A DNA stretch of 64,000 bases. Origin: Cryptosporangium aurantiacum. GTDB taxonomy: Bacteria > Actinomycetota > Actinomycetes > Mycobacteriales > Cryptosporangiaceae. Made by a program: the position numbers and the translations under genes. The notes under the pieces were generated by a model, which saw only the letters and a list, made by a program, of their open reading frames with translations, was not told where the DNA came from and did not search any database. Positions 24,066-33,541 of this stretch are shown piece by piece. Each line of letters opens with the position of its first letter. Position 1 is the first letter of the stretch. The stretch is taken from positions 62,001-126,000 of the forward strand of contig NZ_FRCS01000014.1 of assembly GCF_900143005.1 (NCBI RefSeq), written 5' to 3'.

Positions 24066-25169
24066 ATGACACGGGTTCTCGCGGTCACCGCCGGGTCGCA
24101 CAGCGTCGGGGTCGCGCTGATCCGCACCGCCGACGATCCGGACGCGATGGACGAGCTCGCCGCCGAGACGCTGGACGTCGAGCCCGGTTCGGACGAGGCC
24201 ACCGACGCGCTGCGCGACCTCCTCGGCACGCTCCCGGACGAACCGGACGCGGTCGGTCACCGCCTGGTGCACGGCGCACGCGTCGTCGCGGTCCCCACGG
24301 TCGTGGACGACGCGCTGGCGGACGCGCTGGGCGAGGTCGCCGACCTCGCACCGCAGCACGTCCCACCGGCGCTGGCGTTGCTGGCCGCAGCCCGGTCGCA
24401 GCTTCCGGACGTACCGCACTTCGTGTGCCCGGACACCGCGTTCCACGCCGGGCTACCGCCGGCCGCGGCGATGCTGCCGCTGCCCGCCGAATGGCGAGAG
24501 CGCTGGGGGCTGCACCGGTACGGATTTCACGGCCTGTCGTACGCGTGGGCATCCCGCCGCGCGGCGGTGCTGCTGGGACGGCCGTCGCCGAACCTGGTGA
24601 TCGCCCACCTCGGCGGCGGTGGTTCGGTGTGCGCGGTCGCCGGCGGGCGCAGCGTCGATACGACGATGGGCATGACGCCGCTGGACGGGATCCCGATGAC
24701 CAAGCGTTCCGGGGCGGTCGACCCGGGGCTGCTGCTCTGGCTGCTCGACGGGCGGCTGACCCGCGACGAGCTCGCCGAGGGTCTCCAGAAGAAGTCCGGG
24801 CTGCTCGGCATGTCCGGAGGGCTCTCCGACGACACCCGGGAGCTGGTCGGGTCGTCCGAGCCGGCGGCCGCCGCGGCACTGGACGCCTACGCCCATGCCG
24901 TCCGGCGAGCCATCGGCGCGATGGCCGCGTCGCTGCCGCACTTGGATGCGCTGGTGTTCACCGGGGAGATCGGCTGGGACCAGCCCGAGGTGCGAGCGGC
25001 GGTCTGTTCGGAGCTGGCCGTGCTGGGGGTGCAGCCGGTCAGCGGTGGCAACCGCGAGGACGACGGGCTGATCTCGGCGCCGGACGCCGATGTGCCGGTG
25101 CTCGTCGTCCAAGTGAAGGAGGAGCACCAGATCGCCCTCGAGGTTGCCACCGCACTCCACAAGGCCTAA
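24066..25169 (+). CDS. ackA: Acetate/propionate kinase family protein, divergent active site
   Basis: 367 residues from the ATG at 24066 (GTG at 24048 is an in-frame alternative); slightly shorter than the usual 400. Family motifs: HLGGGGSVCAVAGG, TTMGMTPLDGIPMTKRSG, GLHRYGFHGLSY, DTAFHAGLPP, VGHRLVHGA. These support the acetokinase fold and phosphoryl transfer between acetyl-phosphate and ADP. Two changes stand out: the N-terminal NAGSSS phosphate loop is TAGSHS, and the GIGENS segment, whose Glu lies in the active site of characterised acetate kinases, reads EIGWDQ. No phosphotransacetylase (pta) gene is adjacent. It may use another acyl-phosphate or be weak; symbol is by family only. The stop codon interlocks with that of katE on the opposite strand. 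Confidence 0.8.
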   Translation: MTRVLAVTAGSHSVGVALIRTADDPDAMDELAAETLDVEPGSDEATDALRDLLGTLPDEPDAVGHRLVHGARVVAVPTVVDDALADALGEVADLAPQHVPPALALLAAARSQLPDVPHFVCPDTAFHAGLPPAAAMLPLPAEWRERWGLHRYGFHGLSYAWASRRAAVLLGRPSPNLVIAHLGGGGSVCAVAGGRSVDTTMGMTPLDGIPMTKRSGAVDPGLLLWLLDGRLTRDELAEGLQKKSGLLGMSGGLSDDTRELVGSSEPAAAAALDAYAHAVRRAIGAMAASLPHLDALVFTGEIGWDQPEVRAAVCSELAVLGVQPVSGGNREDDGLISAPDADVPVLVVQVKEEHQIALEVATALHKA

Positions 25170-27283
25170 GCCGGCGGGACCTCGGAAGCCATCACGGCGT
25201 CGGCGCGCTCCCAGACGCGGTGGAGGCCCACGGCCTGCACGAACGACGTCGCGAAGTCCTTGTCGGGGTTGTCCGCCAGCAGAACACCCGGGCCACCGGC
25301 GATACCCGCGCCGGCGAGGACCTTCACGCCGTCGCCCCAGGCCGCGATCACCTTGTTGTGCCGGAACGCCTCCAGCAGCAGGATGCGGGCCTTGATGTCC
25401 CCGGCGTCCGGCGTCTCAGCCACGCCGGAGGCCACGACGATCGCGTCGAACTCGATCGAGCGGGCGGTGAGGAACGTCCGCTCCACGACCTGCTGCGACT
25501 TCCCGGAACCCAGCATCCCGCCCTGCGGTGCGATGATCCGCACCACCGCACCCGCGGCCTCCAGTGGCTCGCGCAGCTTCTCGATGCCGGACAGGTCCGC
25601 ACCCGGCCCCGCGACGACGCCGATGATCCGGCCGGTGATCGGCCCCGGACCCGGCGGGATCTGGGACAGCGCGGGCGACACCGGTCCGTGCGTCACCGGC
25701 TCGTCCTTCGGGGCCGGCAGACCCAGCCCCGCGGCCACGGTCTGGCACAGCGTGGCGTCGATCTTCGCGAGCACCTGCAGCTCACGCTCCTTGATCGCCT
25801 GCTCGTAGCACTTGCCCAGCTCGAACGTGAACGCCTCGGTGACGTGGACCTGCTCGACCGGGCTCAGCGAGTGGTAGAACAGCGCCGCCTGGCTGAAGTG
25901 GTCGTCGAACGAGGCCGGGTTCTCGCGCACCTTGGGGCCGGCGACCTCGCGCGGCACCTCCACGTACCCGTCGGTGGTGAACGGACCGCCGCCGTCGATC
26001 GAGTTCGGCAGGTACGGCGCCTGCCCACGGTGGACGGCGGTCTGGTGCATGCCGTCCCGCAGGTTGTCGTTGACCTCGGTGTGCGGCCGGTTGATCGGCA
26101 GCTGCGGGAAGTTCGGGCCGCCCAGCCGGGTGAGCTGGGTGTCCAGGTAGGAGAACAGCCGGGCCTGCAGCAGCGGGTCGTTGGTCACCTGAATGCCCGG
26201 CACCAGGTTGCCGAGGTGGAACGCGACCTGCTCGGTCTCGGCGAAGTAGTTCGTCGGGTTGCGATCGAGCGTCAGCTTGCCGACCCGCTGCACCGGCGCG
26301 AGCTCCTCCGGGACGAACTTGGTCGGGTCGAGCAGGTCGATGCCCTGGAACGTCTCGTCCGGGGAGTCCGGCAGCAGCTGCAGCCCGAGCTCGTACTCGA
26401 AGTACGCGCCGGCCTCGATCGCGTCGGCCATGTCCCGCCGGTGGAAGTCCGGGTCGACGCCCGCCGCGATCTGCGCTTCCTCCCAGACCAGCGAGTGCAC
26501 ACCGGCGATCGGCTTCCAGTGGAACTTCGCGAGGCAGGTCTCACCGTCCGCGTTCTCCAGCCGGAACGTGTGGACGCCGAAGCCCTCCATCGTCCGGTAG
26601 GAGCGGGGGATGCCGCGGTCGGACATGTTCCAGAACACGTGGTGGGTGGCCTCGGTGTGCAGCGACACGAAGTCCCAGAACGTGTCGTGCGCCGACTGGG
26701 CCTGCGGGATCTCGCGGTCCGGGTGCGGCTTTCCCGCGTGGATGATGTCCGGGAACTTGATCCCGTCCTGGATGAAGAACACCGGGATGTTGTTGCCGAC
26801 GAGGTCGAACGTCCCCTCGTCGGTATAGAACTTGGTCGCGAACCCGCGCGTGTCCCGCACCGTGTCCGCGGAGCCGCGGGAGCCCAGCACGGTCGAGAAC
26901 CGCACGAAGACGTCGGTCTTGTGGCCTTTCTCGGCGAGGAACTTCGCCTTGGTGGCCGAAGCGGCGTTGCCGTAGGCGACGAACGTGCCGTGCGCGGCGG
27001 CCCCACGGGCGTGCACCACGCGCTCGGGGATGCGCTCGTGATCGAAGTGGGTGATCTTCTCCCGCAGGTGGTGGTCCTCGAGCAGCGAGGGCCCGCGCGG
27101 TCCTGCTTTGAGCGAGTGGTCGGTGTCGGAGAGCCGGAGGCCCTGCGACGTGGTGAGGTGCTCCCCCGCCTGGGCGCGGGGGTCACCGCCGAACAGGTGT
27201 TCCCGCTCGGTCCGACCGGTCGGACTTACCGGCGCAGGCGCCGCCTGGTCGGGGTTCTGTGTGACGTTGCTGTCGGCTGCCAT
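25166..27283 (-). CDS. katE: Large-subunit (HPII-type) monofunctional catalase
   Basis: 705 residues; ATG at 27283 with GGAGAG 6 bases upstream (GTG at 27289 is the alternative). Heme catalase core: VVHARGAAAHG with catalytic His91, LVGNNIPVFF with Asn164, proximal-heme LFSYLDTQLTR tyrosine. The C-terminal 150 residues form the flavodoxin/DJ-1-like domain (GRIIGVVAGPGADLSG, GMLGSGKSQQVV, IVVASGVAE) that defines the HPII group. Disproportionates hydrogen peroxide in the cytoplasm, typically in stationary phase or under osmotic stress. Lies 115 bases downstream of the histidine kinase gene on the same strand, enough space for its own promoter. Confidence 0.96.
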   Translation of the reverse strand: MAADSNVTQNPDQAAPAPVSPTGRTEREHLFGGDPRAQAGEHLTTSQGLRLSDTDHSLKAGPRGPSLLEDHHLREKITHFDHERIPERVVHARGAAAHGTFVAYGNAASATKAKFLAEKGHKTDVFVRFSTVLGSRGSADTVRDTRGFATKFYTDEGTFDLVGNNIPVFFIQDGIKFPDIIHAGKPHPDREIPQAQSAHDTFWDFVSLHTEATHHVFWNMSDRGIPRSYRTMEGFGVHTFRLENADGETCLAKFHWKPIAGVHSLVWEEAQIAAGVDPDFHRRDMADAIEAGAYFEYELGLQLLPDSPDETFQGIDLLDPTKFVPEELAPVQRVGKLTLDRNPTNYFAETEQVAFHLGNLVPGIQVTNDPLLQARLFSYLDTQLTRLGGPNFPQLPINRPHTEVNDNLRDGMHQTAVHRGQAPYLPNSIDGGGPFTTDGYVEVPREVAGPKVRENPASFDDHFSQAALFYHSLSPVEQVHVTEAFTFELGKCYEQAIKERELQVLAKIDATLCQTVAAGLGLPAPKDEPVTHGPVSPALSQIPPGPGPITGRIIGVVAGPGADLSGIEKLREPLEAAGAVVRIIAPQGGMLGSGKSQQVVERTFLTARSIEFDAIVVASGVAETPDAGDIKARILLLEAFRHNKVIAAWGDGVKVLAGAGIAGGPGVLLADNPDKDFATSFVQAVGLHRVWERADAVMASEVPPA

Positions 27284-27398
27284 AAACACTCTCCGGGGCG
27301 ACGTCGGGCGAAGCGGACGCGGTCGGATGCCACCGGCGGCGCGGTCGAAACCCCGGGACGCCCCGAAAACTTGAAGAATTCCAGGATCGCCCGGAGTG

Positions 27399-29909
27399 TC
27401 AGTGGTGCCCGTCGTCGAGGTGGCCGACGACGCGGCGGGGCAGGCACACCGTCACAACGGTCCCCGTGCCGCCCTCTCCGTCGCTCAGCGCGACCGTGCC
27501 CCCGTGGGCGGTGATCAGCGCCTTGGCGATGCTCAGCCCCAGACCCGCGCCGGGGATGCCCCCGGTCTGCGCCGCCTCGCATCGGAAGAAGTTCTCGAAC
27601 ACCCGGTCGCGCTCGTCGTCCGGGATGCCGAGGCCGTGGTCAGCGACCGTGAGGACCGCGGTGTCCGGCTCCGCGCGCAGGCAGATCTTCACCTCACCGC
27701 CGTCCGGGCTGAACTTCACCGCGTTGGACAGGACCTGGTCGACGACCTGGCGCAACCTCCCGGCGTCCCCCGGCACGAGAAATGCCGTCCCGGCCTCGAC
27801 GCGGAGCGTGATCGAGGCCGGCCGCTCCAGGGCGTCGGCGGCGGCCTCGACGATCCCGGCGAGATCGACCTCCTCGATGGTCAGGCTGAGCGCGCCGCTC
27901 TCCACCGCGCTCAGGTCGAGCAGCTCCTCGATCAGCTCGCGCAGGCGTGCGGTGTTGCGCACGACCACGTCCAGCAGGTGCCGGTCGGTCTCGGGCCAGC
28001 CGGCCGCGCTCATCCCGAGCAGCTCGCTGTACGTGGCGATCGACGTGACCGGCGTCCGCAGTTCGTGGCCGACCAGCGCGATGTAGTCCTGCTTGGTGCG
28101 ATGCAGCTCGTCGGCGAGTTCCCGTTCCCGCCTCCGCACCAGGAAGTGGCCGACCTGCGCGGCCACCCCGGTCAGCAGGGCCTCGACCAGCGAGTCGTCG
28201 TGCTGCGGATGGTCGCTCGCGCAGGTCAGCACGCCGATCGGCACCCCGTCGCCGGGGATGGGGATGACCAGCAGCGCCCGCAGGTCGGTGGCGGCCGCGT
28301 ACTCGGGATGCTTCCCGAGGAGCGCCGCGTGCTCGGCGGAGAGGCGGCGCAGATCCGGGATCCACAGCGGTTCGCCGGTGACCCAGACCGTTCCGGTGCT
28401 GCCCACCCCGGGCCGAACGGCGGCCGGCAGCGGCCTGCCGTCGGCGAGCAGCGGGTTCGGCCAGGCGGCGACCGGACGCAGCACGTCGGCGGCGGTGTCC
28501 ACCAGCCACAACCCGACGTGGGTCCAGCCGAGCGAGCCGGCCACCGTCGCGACGAGGTCCGGCGCGACGTCGTCCAGCGTTTCGGCGCGCGCCAGAAGCC
28601 GGGCGACGCGCAGCTCGCAGTCGCTGATCCGCGTGGACCGGCGGGTCGCGGTGACGTCCAGCATCGTGGCGACCGCGCCGAGCTCGGAGCCGTCGGCCGC
28701 CCGCAGCGGCCGCGCGTCGACCGTGAGGTGGCGGATCGGCCGCTCGGGCACCGCGAGCCGGATGTCGGTCTCGTGTACCGACTGCCCGGTCAACGCCCGG
28801 CGCAGCGGGGTCTCGACCGGCCGGAACGGGGTGCCGGACGCGTGGTGCAGCCGGGGCAGCAGCTCCATCGTGGCCTGGTGCAGGTCGGTGGACGGCCAGT
28901 CCGGCGGGAGGTCGTGCAGTGCCCGGAACGCGCGGTTGACCAGGACGATCCGCCCGGTGGCGTCGCACGCGATCACGCCGTTGTGGAGGCTGTCCAGGAG
29001 CGTGTCGCTGAATAGGCGCGCCCGCGCGGCGTCGGCCTCCGCCTCGGTGCGCGCGGTCTCGTCGGTGAGAAACGCACAGATCACCGCGCCGGCCGGGCCA
29101 CGGGCCATCGACGTCCGGCAGCGGAGCAGCAGGGGTCGGCCGTCCCGATGCACGCAGCGGAGGAGGCGGGACTGAACCGGCCCTCCCGCGAACATCTCAC
29201 CGAACGGGGCGGCGATCGCGGGACCGCAGATCGCGAGCCGGTCCACCGGCTCGCCGACGATCTCGGCGGCGCTCCAGCCGAACACCTCCTCGGCGGCGGC
29301 GTTCCACCCGATGATCCGTCCGTCGCCGCTGACCGCGACGAACGCTTCCAACAGGCCGTCCAGGACGGTCCCGGTGTCCAGCCCGGCCACCGCCGCGACG
29401 GCGGTTCGCCGCTCGTCGGTCGGTACCGGGCCGATCAGGTCGGCGACGGTGAGCAGCGTGGCCAGGTGACCGCCGTCCCAGGTCCGCGGCACGGTGTCCA
29501 GCACGGTCACCGAGCCGAGTGTCCGGTCGTCGGAGTCGCGGACCGGGACCCCGAGGAACGACCGCAGGCCGTACTCGGCGAACAGCGGGTGGTGCCGCAG
29601 CGCGGGGTCGGCGCTCATGTCGCCGCACTCGACCGGGTGGTCAGCGCTGACCACGTACTTGCAGACGGAGTAGGAGAGCGGCGCGCGACCCCCGGAGACC
29701 AGTTTCGCCGGTGCGCCGAACGCACCGGCGAAGCTCTCGGTCTCCGCGTCGACCAGCGTCACCAACCCGGTGCGGGCCTCCAGCAGACGCGCCGCCGCAC
29801 GGGCGATGCCGTCGAGCGGCACGGGGCGTGCCGGGAGCGTACGGCGGGCACTGTTGACTGCACGCAGTCGATCTTCACTGTTCAGGAAGGCCTCGTTCAG
29901 CGTAAACAC
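27399..29909 (-). CDS. Multi-sensor histidine kinase (GAF-PAS-PAS-GAF-HisKA-HATPase)
   Basis: 836 residues, no membrane segment, so a cytoplasmic sensor. GAF about 30-160 (SVCKYVVSADHPVECGDM, redox/bilin-type pocket unproven), PAS about 180-285 (GRIIGWNAAAEEVFGWSAAE), PAS about 300-420 (GRIVLVNRAFRALHDLP), GAF about 430-590, HisKA with His615 in ALVGHELRTPVTSIA, HATPase with N-box DQVLSNAVKFSPDG, DHGLGIPDDERDRVFENFFR and GAGLGLSIAKAL. No response regulator is adjacent, so it is an orphan kinase. It precedes katE on the same strand; a link with oxidative stress is only suggested by position. Confidence 0.92.
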   Translation of the reverse strand: MFTLNEAFLNSEDRLRAVNSARRTLPARPVPLDGIARAAARLLEARTGLVTLVDAETESFAGAFGAPAKLVSGGRAPLSYSVCKYVVSADHPVECGDMSADPALRHHPLFAEYGLRSFLGVPVRDSDDRTLGSVTVLDTVPRTWDGGHLATLLTVADLIGPVPTDERRTAVAAVAGLDTGTVLDGLLEAFVAVSGDGRIIGWNAAAEEVFGWSAAEIVGEPVDRLAICGPAIAAPFGEMFAGGPVQSRLLRCVHRDGRPLLLRCRTSMARGPAGAVICAFLTDETARTEAEADAARARLFSDTLLDSLHNGVIACDATGRIVLVNRAFRALHDLPPDWPSTDLHQATMELLPRLHHASGTPFRPVETPLRRALTGQSVHETDIRLAVPERPIRHLTVDARPLRAADGSELGAVATMLDVTATRRSTRISDCELRVARLLARAETLDDVAPDLVATVAGSLGWTHVGLWLVDTAADVLRPVAAWPNPLLADGRPLPAAVRPGVGSTGTVWVTGEPLWIPDLRRLSAEHAALLGKHPEYAAATDLRALLVIPIPGDGVPIGVLTCASDHPQHDDSLVEALLTGVAAQVGHFLVRRRERELADELHRTKQDYIALVGHELRTPVTSIATYSELLGMSAAGWPETDRHLLDVVVRNTARLRELIEELLDLSAVESGALSLTIEEVDLAGIVEAAADALERPASITLRVEAGTAFLVPGDAGRLRQVVDQVLSNAVKFSPDGGEVKICLRAEPDTAVLTVADHGLGIPDDERDRVFENFFRCEAAQTGGIPGAGLGLSIAKALITAHGGTVALSDGEGGTGTVVTVCLPRRVVGHLDDGHH

Positions 29910-29962
29910 CGGCCCCGCCCCCCTTGGGTCGAAACCGCCTTACCCGAACAGTTGCAGGATAA

Positions 29963-30487
29963 TCATCCTTTTTGCGGAGTTTCACCGCCAGAGAAGCGGG
30001 CGTACGTGCTCATCACCTTCTTCAGACCGCGCCGCTGGTAGAACCGCTCGGCACCGTCGTTGCCCTCCAGTACCGCGATCAGCAGGTCGTGGATGCCCCG
30101 CGCGGCCAGCTCGGCGTCGACCCGGTCGAGCAGCAGCGTGCCGAGCCCGCGCCCCCGCCACCCCGGGGCGACCGAGAGCGTCTGCAGCTCGGCGATCCGG
30201 TCGCCGGTCACCCAGGTGTCCTCCGGCCCCTCGATGACCTCGACCAGCGCGTACCCGACCGGCGTCGGGCCGTCGTAGGCGACCAGGACGAACGCCTGCG
30301 GGTGCGCCAGCCAGTGGTGGTACTGGGCCCGGCGGTTCCGCCAGGACGTGGCGGGCGGATGGTAGGCGAAGCCGGGCAAGCCCTCCTGGTGATGCGCGTG
30401 GAGCGCGAGCCAGAGGTCCTCGAGTTCGTCGATCAGTTCCAGCCTGCCGAGCGTGATCTTCGGTTCCACCGGACCAGACTGCCCCAA
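29963..30487 (-). CDS. GNAT family N-acetyltransferase
   Basis: 174 residues. Acetyl-CoA pyrophosphate loop LSVAPGWRGRGLGTLLLD (motif A), followed by HDLLIAVLEGNDGAERFYQRRG (motif B), which is diagnostic. The acceptor cannot be read. Lies 3 bases beyond the AraC gene on the same strand and 53 bases before the kinase. Confidence 0.9.
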   Translation of the reverse strand: MGQSGPVEPKITLGRLELIDELEDLWLALHAHHQEGLPGFAYHPPATSWRNRRAQYHHWLAHPQAFVLVAYDGPTPVGYALVEVIEGPEDTWVTGDRIAELQTLSVAPGWRGRGLGTLLLDRVDAELAARGIHDLLIAVLEGNDGAERFYQRRGLKKVMSTYARFSGGETPQKG

Positions 30488-30490
30488 CGG

Positions 30491-31252
30491 TCAGCCACGC
30501 GCGAAGTACACCCCCGGCGGGACGCCGACCGTGCGGTGGAACGCCGCGACGAACGCGCTCGGCGTCCCGTACCCGGCTCGGCGGGCGGCCGCCGCGACCG
30601 GCTGACCGGCGGCCAGGACGGGCATCGCCGCCCGCAGCCGGACGTGGGTCCGCCACCGGCCGAACGACAGCCCGGTCTCGGCGAGGAACACCCGGCGTAA
30701 CGTGCGGGCGCTCGCGCCGACCTCCGACGCCCACTGCGCGAGCGTGTGGTCGTCGGCCGGGTCCTCGACCAGGGCCGCCGCGATCCGGGCCGCGCGACGA
30801 TCCCGCGGCATCGGTAGCGGGATCGCCACCGTGGAGAGCGGCCGCAACTGGTCGAAGACCACGGCTTCGGCCCGGATCCGCTCGTCGGTGGTCAGGTGCT
30901 CGTCCGCGAGGTGGTCGATCAACGCGGCCAGCAGCGGCGACACCGCGACCACGGTCGGTTCCGCCCACTCCCGGATCCCAGCCGGGCACCGTTCCGGGCG
31001 GAAGTACGGGCTGCGGTTCCAGGACGGGTCGACGGCTCCGGTCGCGTGCACCACGCCGGCCGGCACCCAGAGCGCCAGCGTGCGGGGCAGGAACCAGGTC
31101 GCGTCGCCGATCCGGACGCTGCCCACCCCGCGCCGCGACCAGACCAGCTGGTGCACCGAATGGCGGTGCGACGGGAACCACTCGCCGCCGCTCAGCGCGA
31201 AGTCACCGATGAAGACCGCACCGGGCACGCCGTCGTGGCCGTTACGCGACAT
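30491..31252 (-). CDS. AraC family regulator with cupin sensor domain
   Basis: 253 residues. N-terminal cupin-like half (FPSHRHSVHQLVWSRRGVGS, a metal/ligand beta-barrel motif) and C-terminal AraC double helix-turn-helix (LAQWASEVGASARTLRRVF, then VAAAARRAGYGTPSAFVAAF). Three bases separate its stop from the GNAT start, so the two are probably one operon. Divergent from the methyltransferase at 31309; with a 56-base gap they share a promoter region, making methyltransferase or GNAT likely targets. Confidence 0.9.
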   Translation of the reverse strand: MSRNGHDGVPGAVFIGDFALSGGEWFPSHRHSVHQLVWSRRGVGSVRIGDATWFLPRTLALWVPAGVVHATGAVDPSWNRSPYFRPERCPAGIREWAEPTVVAVSPLLAALIDHLADEHLTTDERIRAEAVVFDQLRPLSTVAIPLPMPRDRRAARIAAALVEDPADDHTLAQWASEVGASARTLRRVFLAETGLSFGRWRTHVRLRAAMPVLAAGQPVAAAARRAGYGTPSAFVAAFHRTVGVPPGVYFARG

Positions 31253-31308
31253 ACCTTGGCAAGCTAGCGCGTCGCGGCCGGGCTCACCCTCGGCTTAGCG
31301 TCGCTCCC

Positions 31309-31884
31309 GTGCCGATGAACTGGATACATCGCAGGCTGTGCAGCTCCGATCGGTGGGCGGGCGTGGTCGAGGAGAAGCTCCTGCCGTGGGCCCTGGCCGG
31401 CGTGACCCTCGGCGAGGAGGTGCTGGAGATCGGACCCGGTTTCGGGGCGACGACGAAGGTGCTGGCCGGCACCGTTCCGCGCCTCACCGCGGTGGAGGTC
31501 GACCCGGCGTCCGCCGCGCTGCTCGACCGGGAACTCGGTGACCGGGCGACGATCGTGACCGGTGACGCGACCGACCTGCAGTTCCCGGACGAGTCCTTCG
31601 ACGCGGTCGTGTGCTTCACGATGCTGCACCACGTACCGTCGCCCGCCGCTCAGGACCGGCTGTTCGCCGAGGCCTGCCGGGTGCTGCGTCCGGGCGGCAC
31701 GTTCGCGGGCTCGGACAGCCGGTACAGCCACCGGTTCCGGCTCCTGCACCTCGGGGACACGATGGTCGTCGTGGACCCCGACGCCCTCCCCGATCGGCTG
31801 CGTCGAGCCGGATTCACCGATCCGACCGTTTCCAGCGCGGGCGGGAGTTACCGTTTTCGTGCCCGGAAGACCGGATTAAGTTAA
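31309..31884 (+). CDS. Class I SAM-dependent methyltransferase
   Basis: 191 residues; GTG at 31309 or ATG at 31315. SAM-binding motif I VLEIGPGFGATT, motif II acid LTAVEVDPASAALLD, VTGDATDLQFPDESFDAVVC, and post-motif LHHVPSP / RVLRPGGTF. UbiE/Methyltransf_11 type. Substrate unknown. Divergent from AraC. Confidence 0.9.
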   Translation: MPMNWIHRRLCSSDRWAGVVEEKLLPWALAGVTLGEEVLEIGPGFGATTKVLAGTVPRLTAVEVDPASAALLDRELGDRATIVTGDATDLQFPDESFDAVVCFTMLHHVPSPAAQDRLFAEACRVLRPGGTFAGSDSRYSHRFRLLHLGDTMVVVDPDALPDRLRRAGFTDPTVSSAGGSYRFRARKTGLS

Positions 31885-32002
31885 CCGCGACTCTCGACAC
31901 GGGGGTGGGGTCGGAGTCACGATGCCTGGGCCAGGTTCCCGAGGCCGGTGTCGCGCCCACGGCGCAAGCCTCGGACTCCTCCGAGCGCGTGAGGTGTTGC
32001 CC

Positions 32003-33535
32003 GTGTACCCAGGAGCCTACGTCGCCTCCACCCCCGACAAGCCCGCCGTCATCATGGAAGACGACAGCGAGGTTCTCACCTACGCCCAGCTGGAAGAGCG
32101 GTCCACGCGGCTCGCGAACGCGTTCACCGCGGCCGGGTTGCGCCCGGGCGACGTCGTCGCGCTGCTCACCGAGAACAGCCCGCGCGTCCACGAGGTGTAC
32201 TGGGCGTGCCTGCGGGCCGGGCTCTATCTCACCGCGGTGAACTGGCACCTCGCCAAGCCCGAGGTCGAGTACATCCTGCGGGACTGCGGTGCGTCCGCGC
32301 TGGTCGTCTCCGCGGGGCTGCGGCCGCTCGTCGAGGGTGACTTCCCGGCCCTGCGCACCCGGGTCCTGATCGGCGGCGAACCGCACTCCGGCTACACCGA
32401 CTACGAAGAGTTCCTCGCCGGCGCGTCCCCGGAGCCCGCGGCCGACCAGCCGCGCGGCGGCGACATGCTGTACTCGTCGGGCACGACCGGGCGCCCGAAG
32501 GGCATCAAGCCGGTCCTGCCGGAGCGGCAGGTTCACGAGCCGGGTGACCCGTACGTGGCGGTGTTCGGCCCGATCTACGGGATCGACGCGAACACGGTCT
32601 ACCTCTCCCCCGCGCCGCTCTACCACGCGGCACCGTTGCGCTTCAGCATGGTCGTGACCAGCCTCGGCGGCACGGTCGTGGTGATGCCGAGCTTCGACGC
32701 CGAGCGGGCCGTGCGGGCGATCGCGCGCTACCGGGTGACGCACAGCCAGTGGGTGCCGACGCACTTCGTCCGGATGCTGCGGCTGCCGGTCTCGGTGCGC
32801 GGTGGCTACGACCTGAGCTCGCACAAGGTCGCGATCCACGCCGCCGCGCCCTGCCCCGTCGAGGTGAAGCGGCAGATGATCGAGTGGTGGGGTCCGATCC
32901 TCGAGGAGTACTACGCCTCCACCGAGGGCGCGGGCGGCACGTTCATCGGCTCCGAGGACTGGCTGAAGCACCCCGGCTCGGTCGGCAAACCGATGATCGG
33001 CATCCCGCGGATCTGCGACGACCAGGGCAACGTCCTGCCGACCGGCGAGACCGGCCTGATCTACTTCGAACGCGACGACCTTCCGTTCAGCTACCACAAC
33101 GACCCGGAGAAGACCCGGAGCGCTCAACACCGCGACCATCCGACCTGGACGACGGTCGGCGACGTGGGGCGGCTGGACGACGAGGGGTACCTGTACCTGA
33201 GCGACCGGAAGGCGTTCACGATCATCTCGGGCGGCGTGAACATCTACCCGCAGGAGATCGAGGACGTGCTGCTGCAGCACCCCTCGGTGTTGGACGTCGC
33301 GGTGATCGGGGTGCCCGACCAGGAGTTCGGCGAGGCGGTGCTCGCGGTCGTGCAGCTCGTGGCATCGGCTTCGCCGACCGACGAGACGCGGACCTCGCTG
33401 ACCGAGTTCGCGCGGGCGCGGCTGGCCGGGTTCAAGGTGCCCCGCCAGTTCGAATTCACCGACGCACTGCCCCGGACGCCGACCGGCAAGCTGGTGAAGG
33501 GCAAACTGCGCGAGCAGTACGCCACGGCTCGCTAG
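32003..33535 (+). CDS. Acyl-CoA synthetase / AMP-dependent ligase
   Basis: 510 residues from the GTG at 32003 (GAGG 8 bases upstream; begins YPGAYVASTPDKPAVIME). The in-frame ATG at 31922 gives an Arg-rich tail unlike the family and was rejected. ANL-superfamily motifs: YSSGTTGRPKGI (ATP phosphate loop), EEYYASTEG (A5), GDVGRLDDEGYLYLSDR (A7/A8 hinge), IISGGVNIYPQEIE and PRTPTGKLVKGKL with the A10 lysine. Activates a carboxylic acid, probably medium/long chain or aromatic (FadD-like), to its CoA ester. No oxidation genes are adjacent. Ends at the palindromic terminator 33542-33589. Confidence 0.93.
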   Translation: MYPGAYVASTPDKPAVIMEDDSEVLTYAQLEERSTRLANAFTAAGLRPGDVVALLTENSPRVHEVYWACLRAGLYLTAVNWHLAKPEVEYILRDCGASALVVSAGLRPLVEGDFPALRTRVLIGGEPHSGYTDYEEFLAGASPEPAADQPRGGDMLYSSGTTGRPKGIKPVLPERQVHEPGDPYVAVFGPIYGIDANTVYLSPAPLYHAAPLRFSMVVTSLGGTVVVMPSFDAERAVRAIARYRVTHSQWVPTHFVRMLRLPVSVRGGYDLSSHKVAIHAAAPCPVEVKRQMIEWWGPILEEYYASTEGAGGTFIGSEDWLKHPGSVGKPMIGIPRICDDQGNVLPTGETGLIYFERDDLPFSYHNDPEKTRSAQHRDHPTWTTVGDVGRLDDEGYLYLSDRKAFTIISGGVNIYPQEIEDVLLQHPSVLDVAVIGVPDQEFGEAVLAVVQLVASASPTDETRTSLTEFARARLAGFKVPRQFEFTDALPRTPTGKLVKGKLREQYATAR

Positions 33536-33541
33536 AAAATC

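Noticed and set aside
27284-27398. Stress-sigma (SigB-type) promoter before katE: GGGTTT with a possible GGTGGC-type -10
   Set aside because: The -35-like part fits but the -10 is too far from GGGTAC to support the call.
24050-27514. A 1154-residue plus-strand ORF across the acetate kinase and katE genes
   Set aside because: It has Arg/Gly/Pro/Ala-rich shadow composition and lies over two genes with unmistakable motifs on their own frames.
29945-29965. Hairpin AGGAT-aatc-ATCCT with a T-run
   Set aside because: The T-run is on the plus strand while the flanking genes are on the minus strand, and it overlaps the GNAT stop codon; the stem is only 5 bp.
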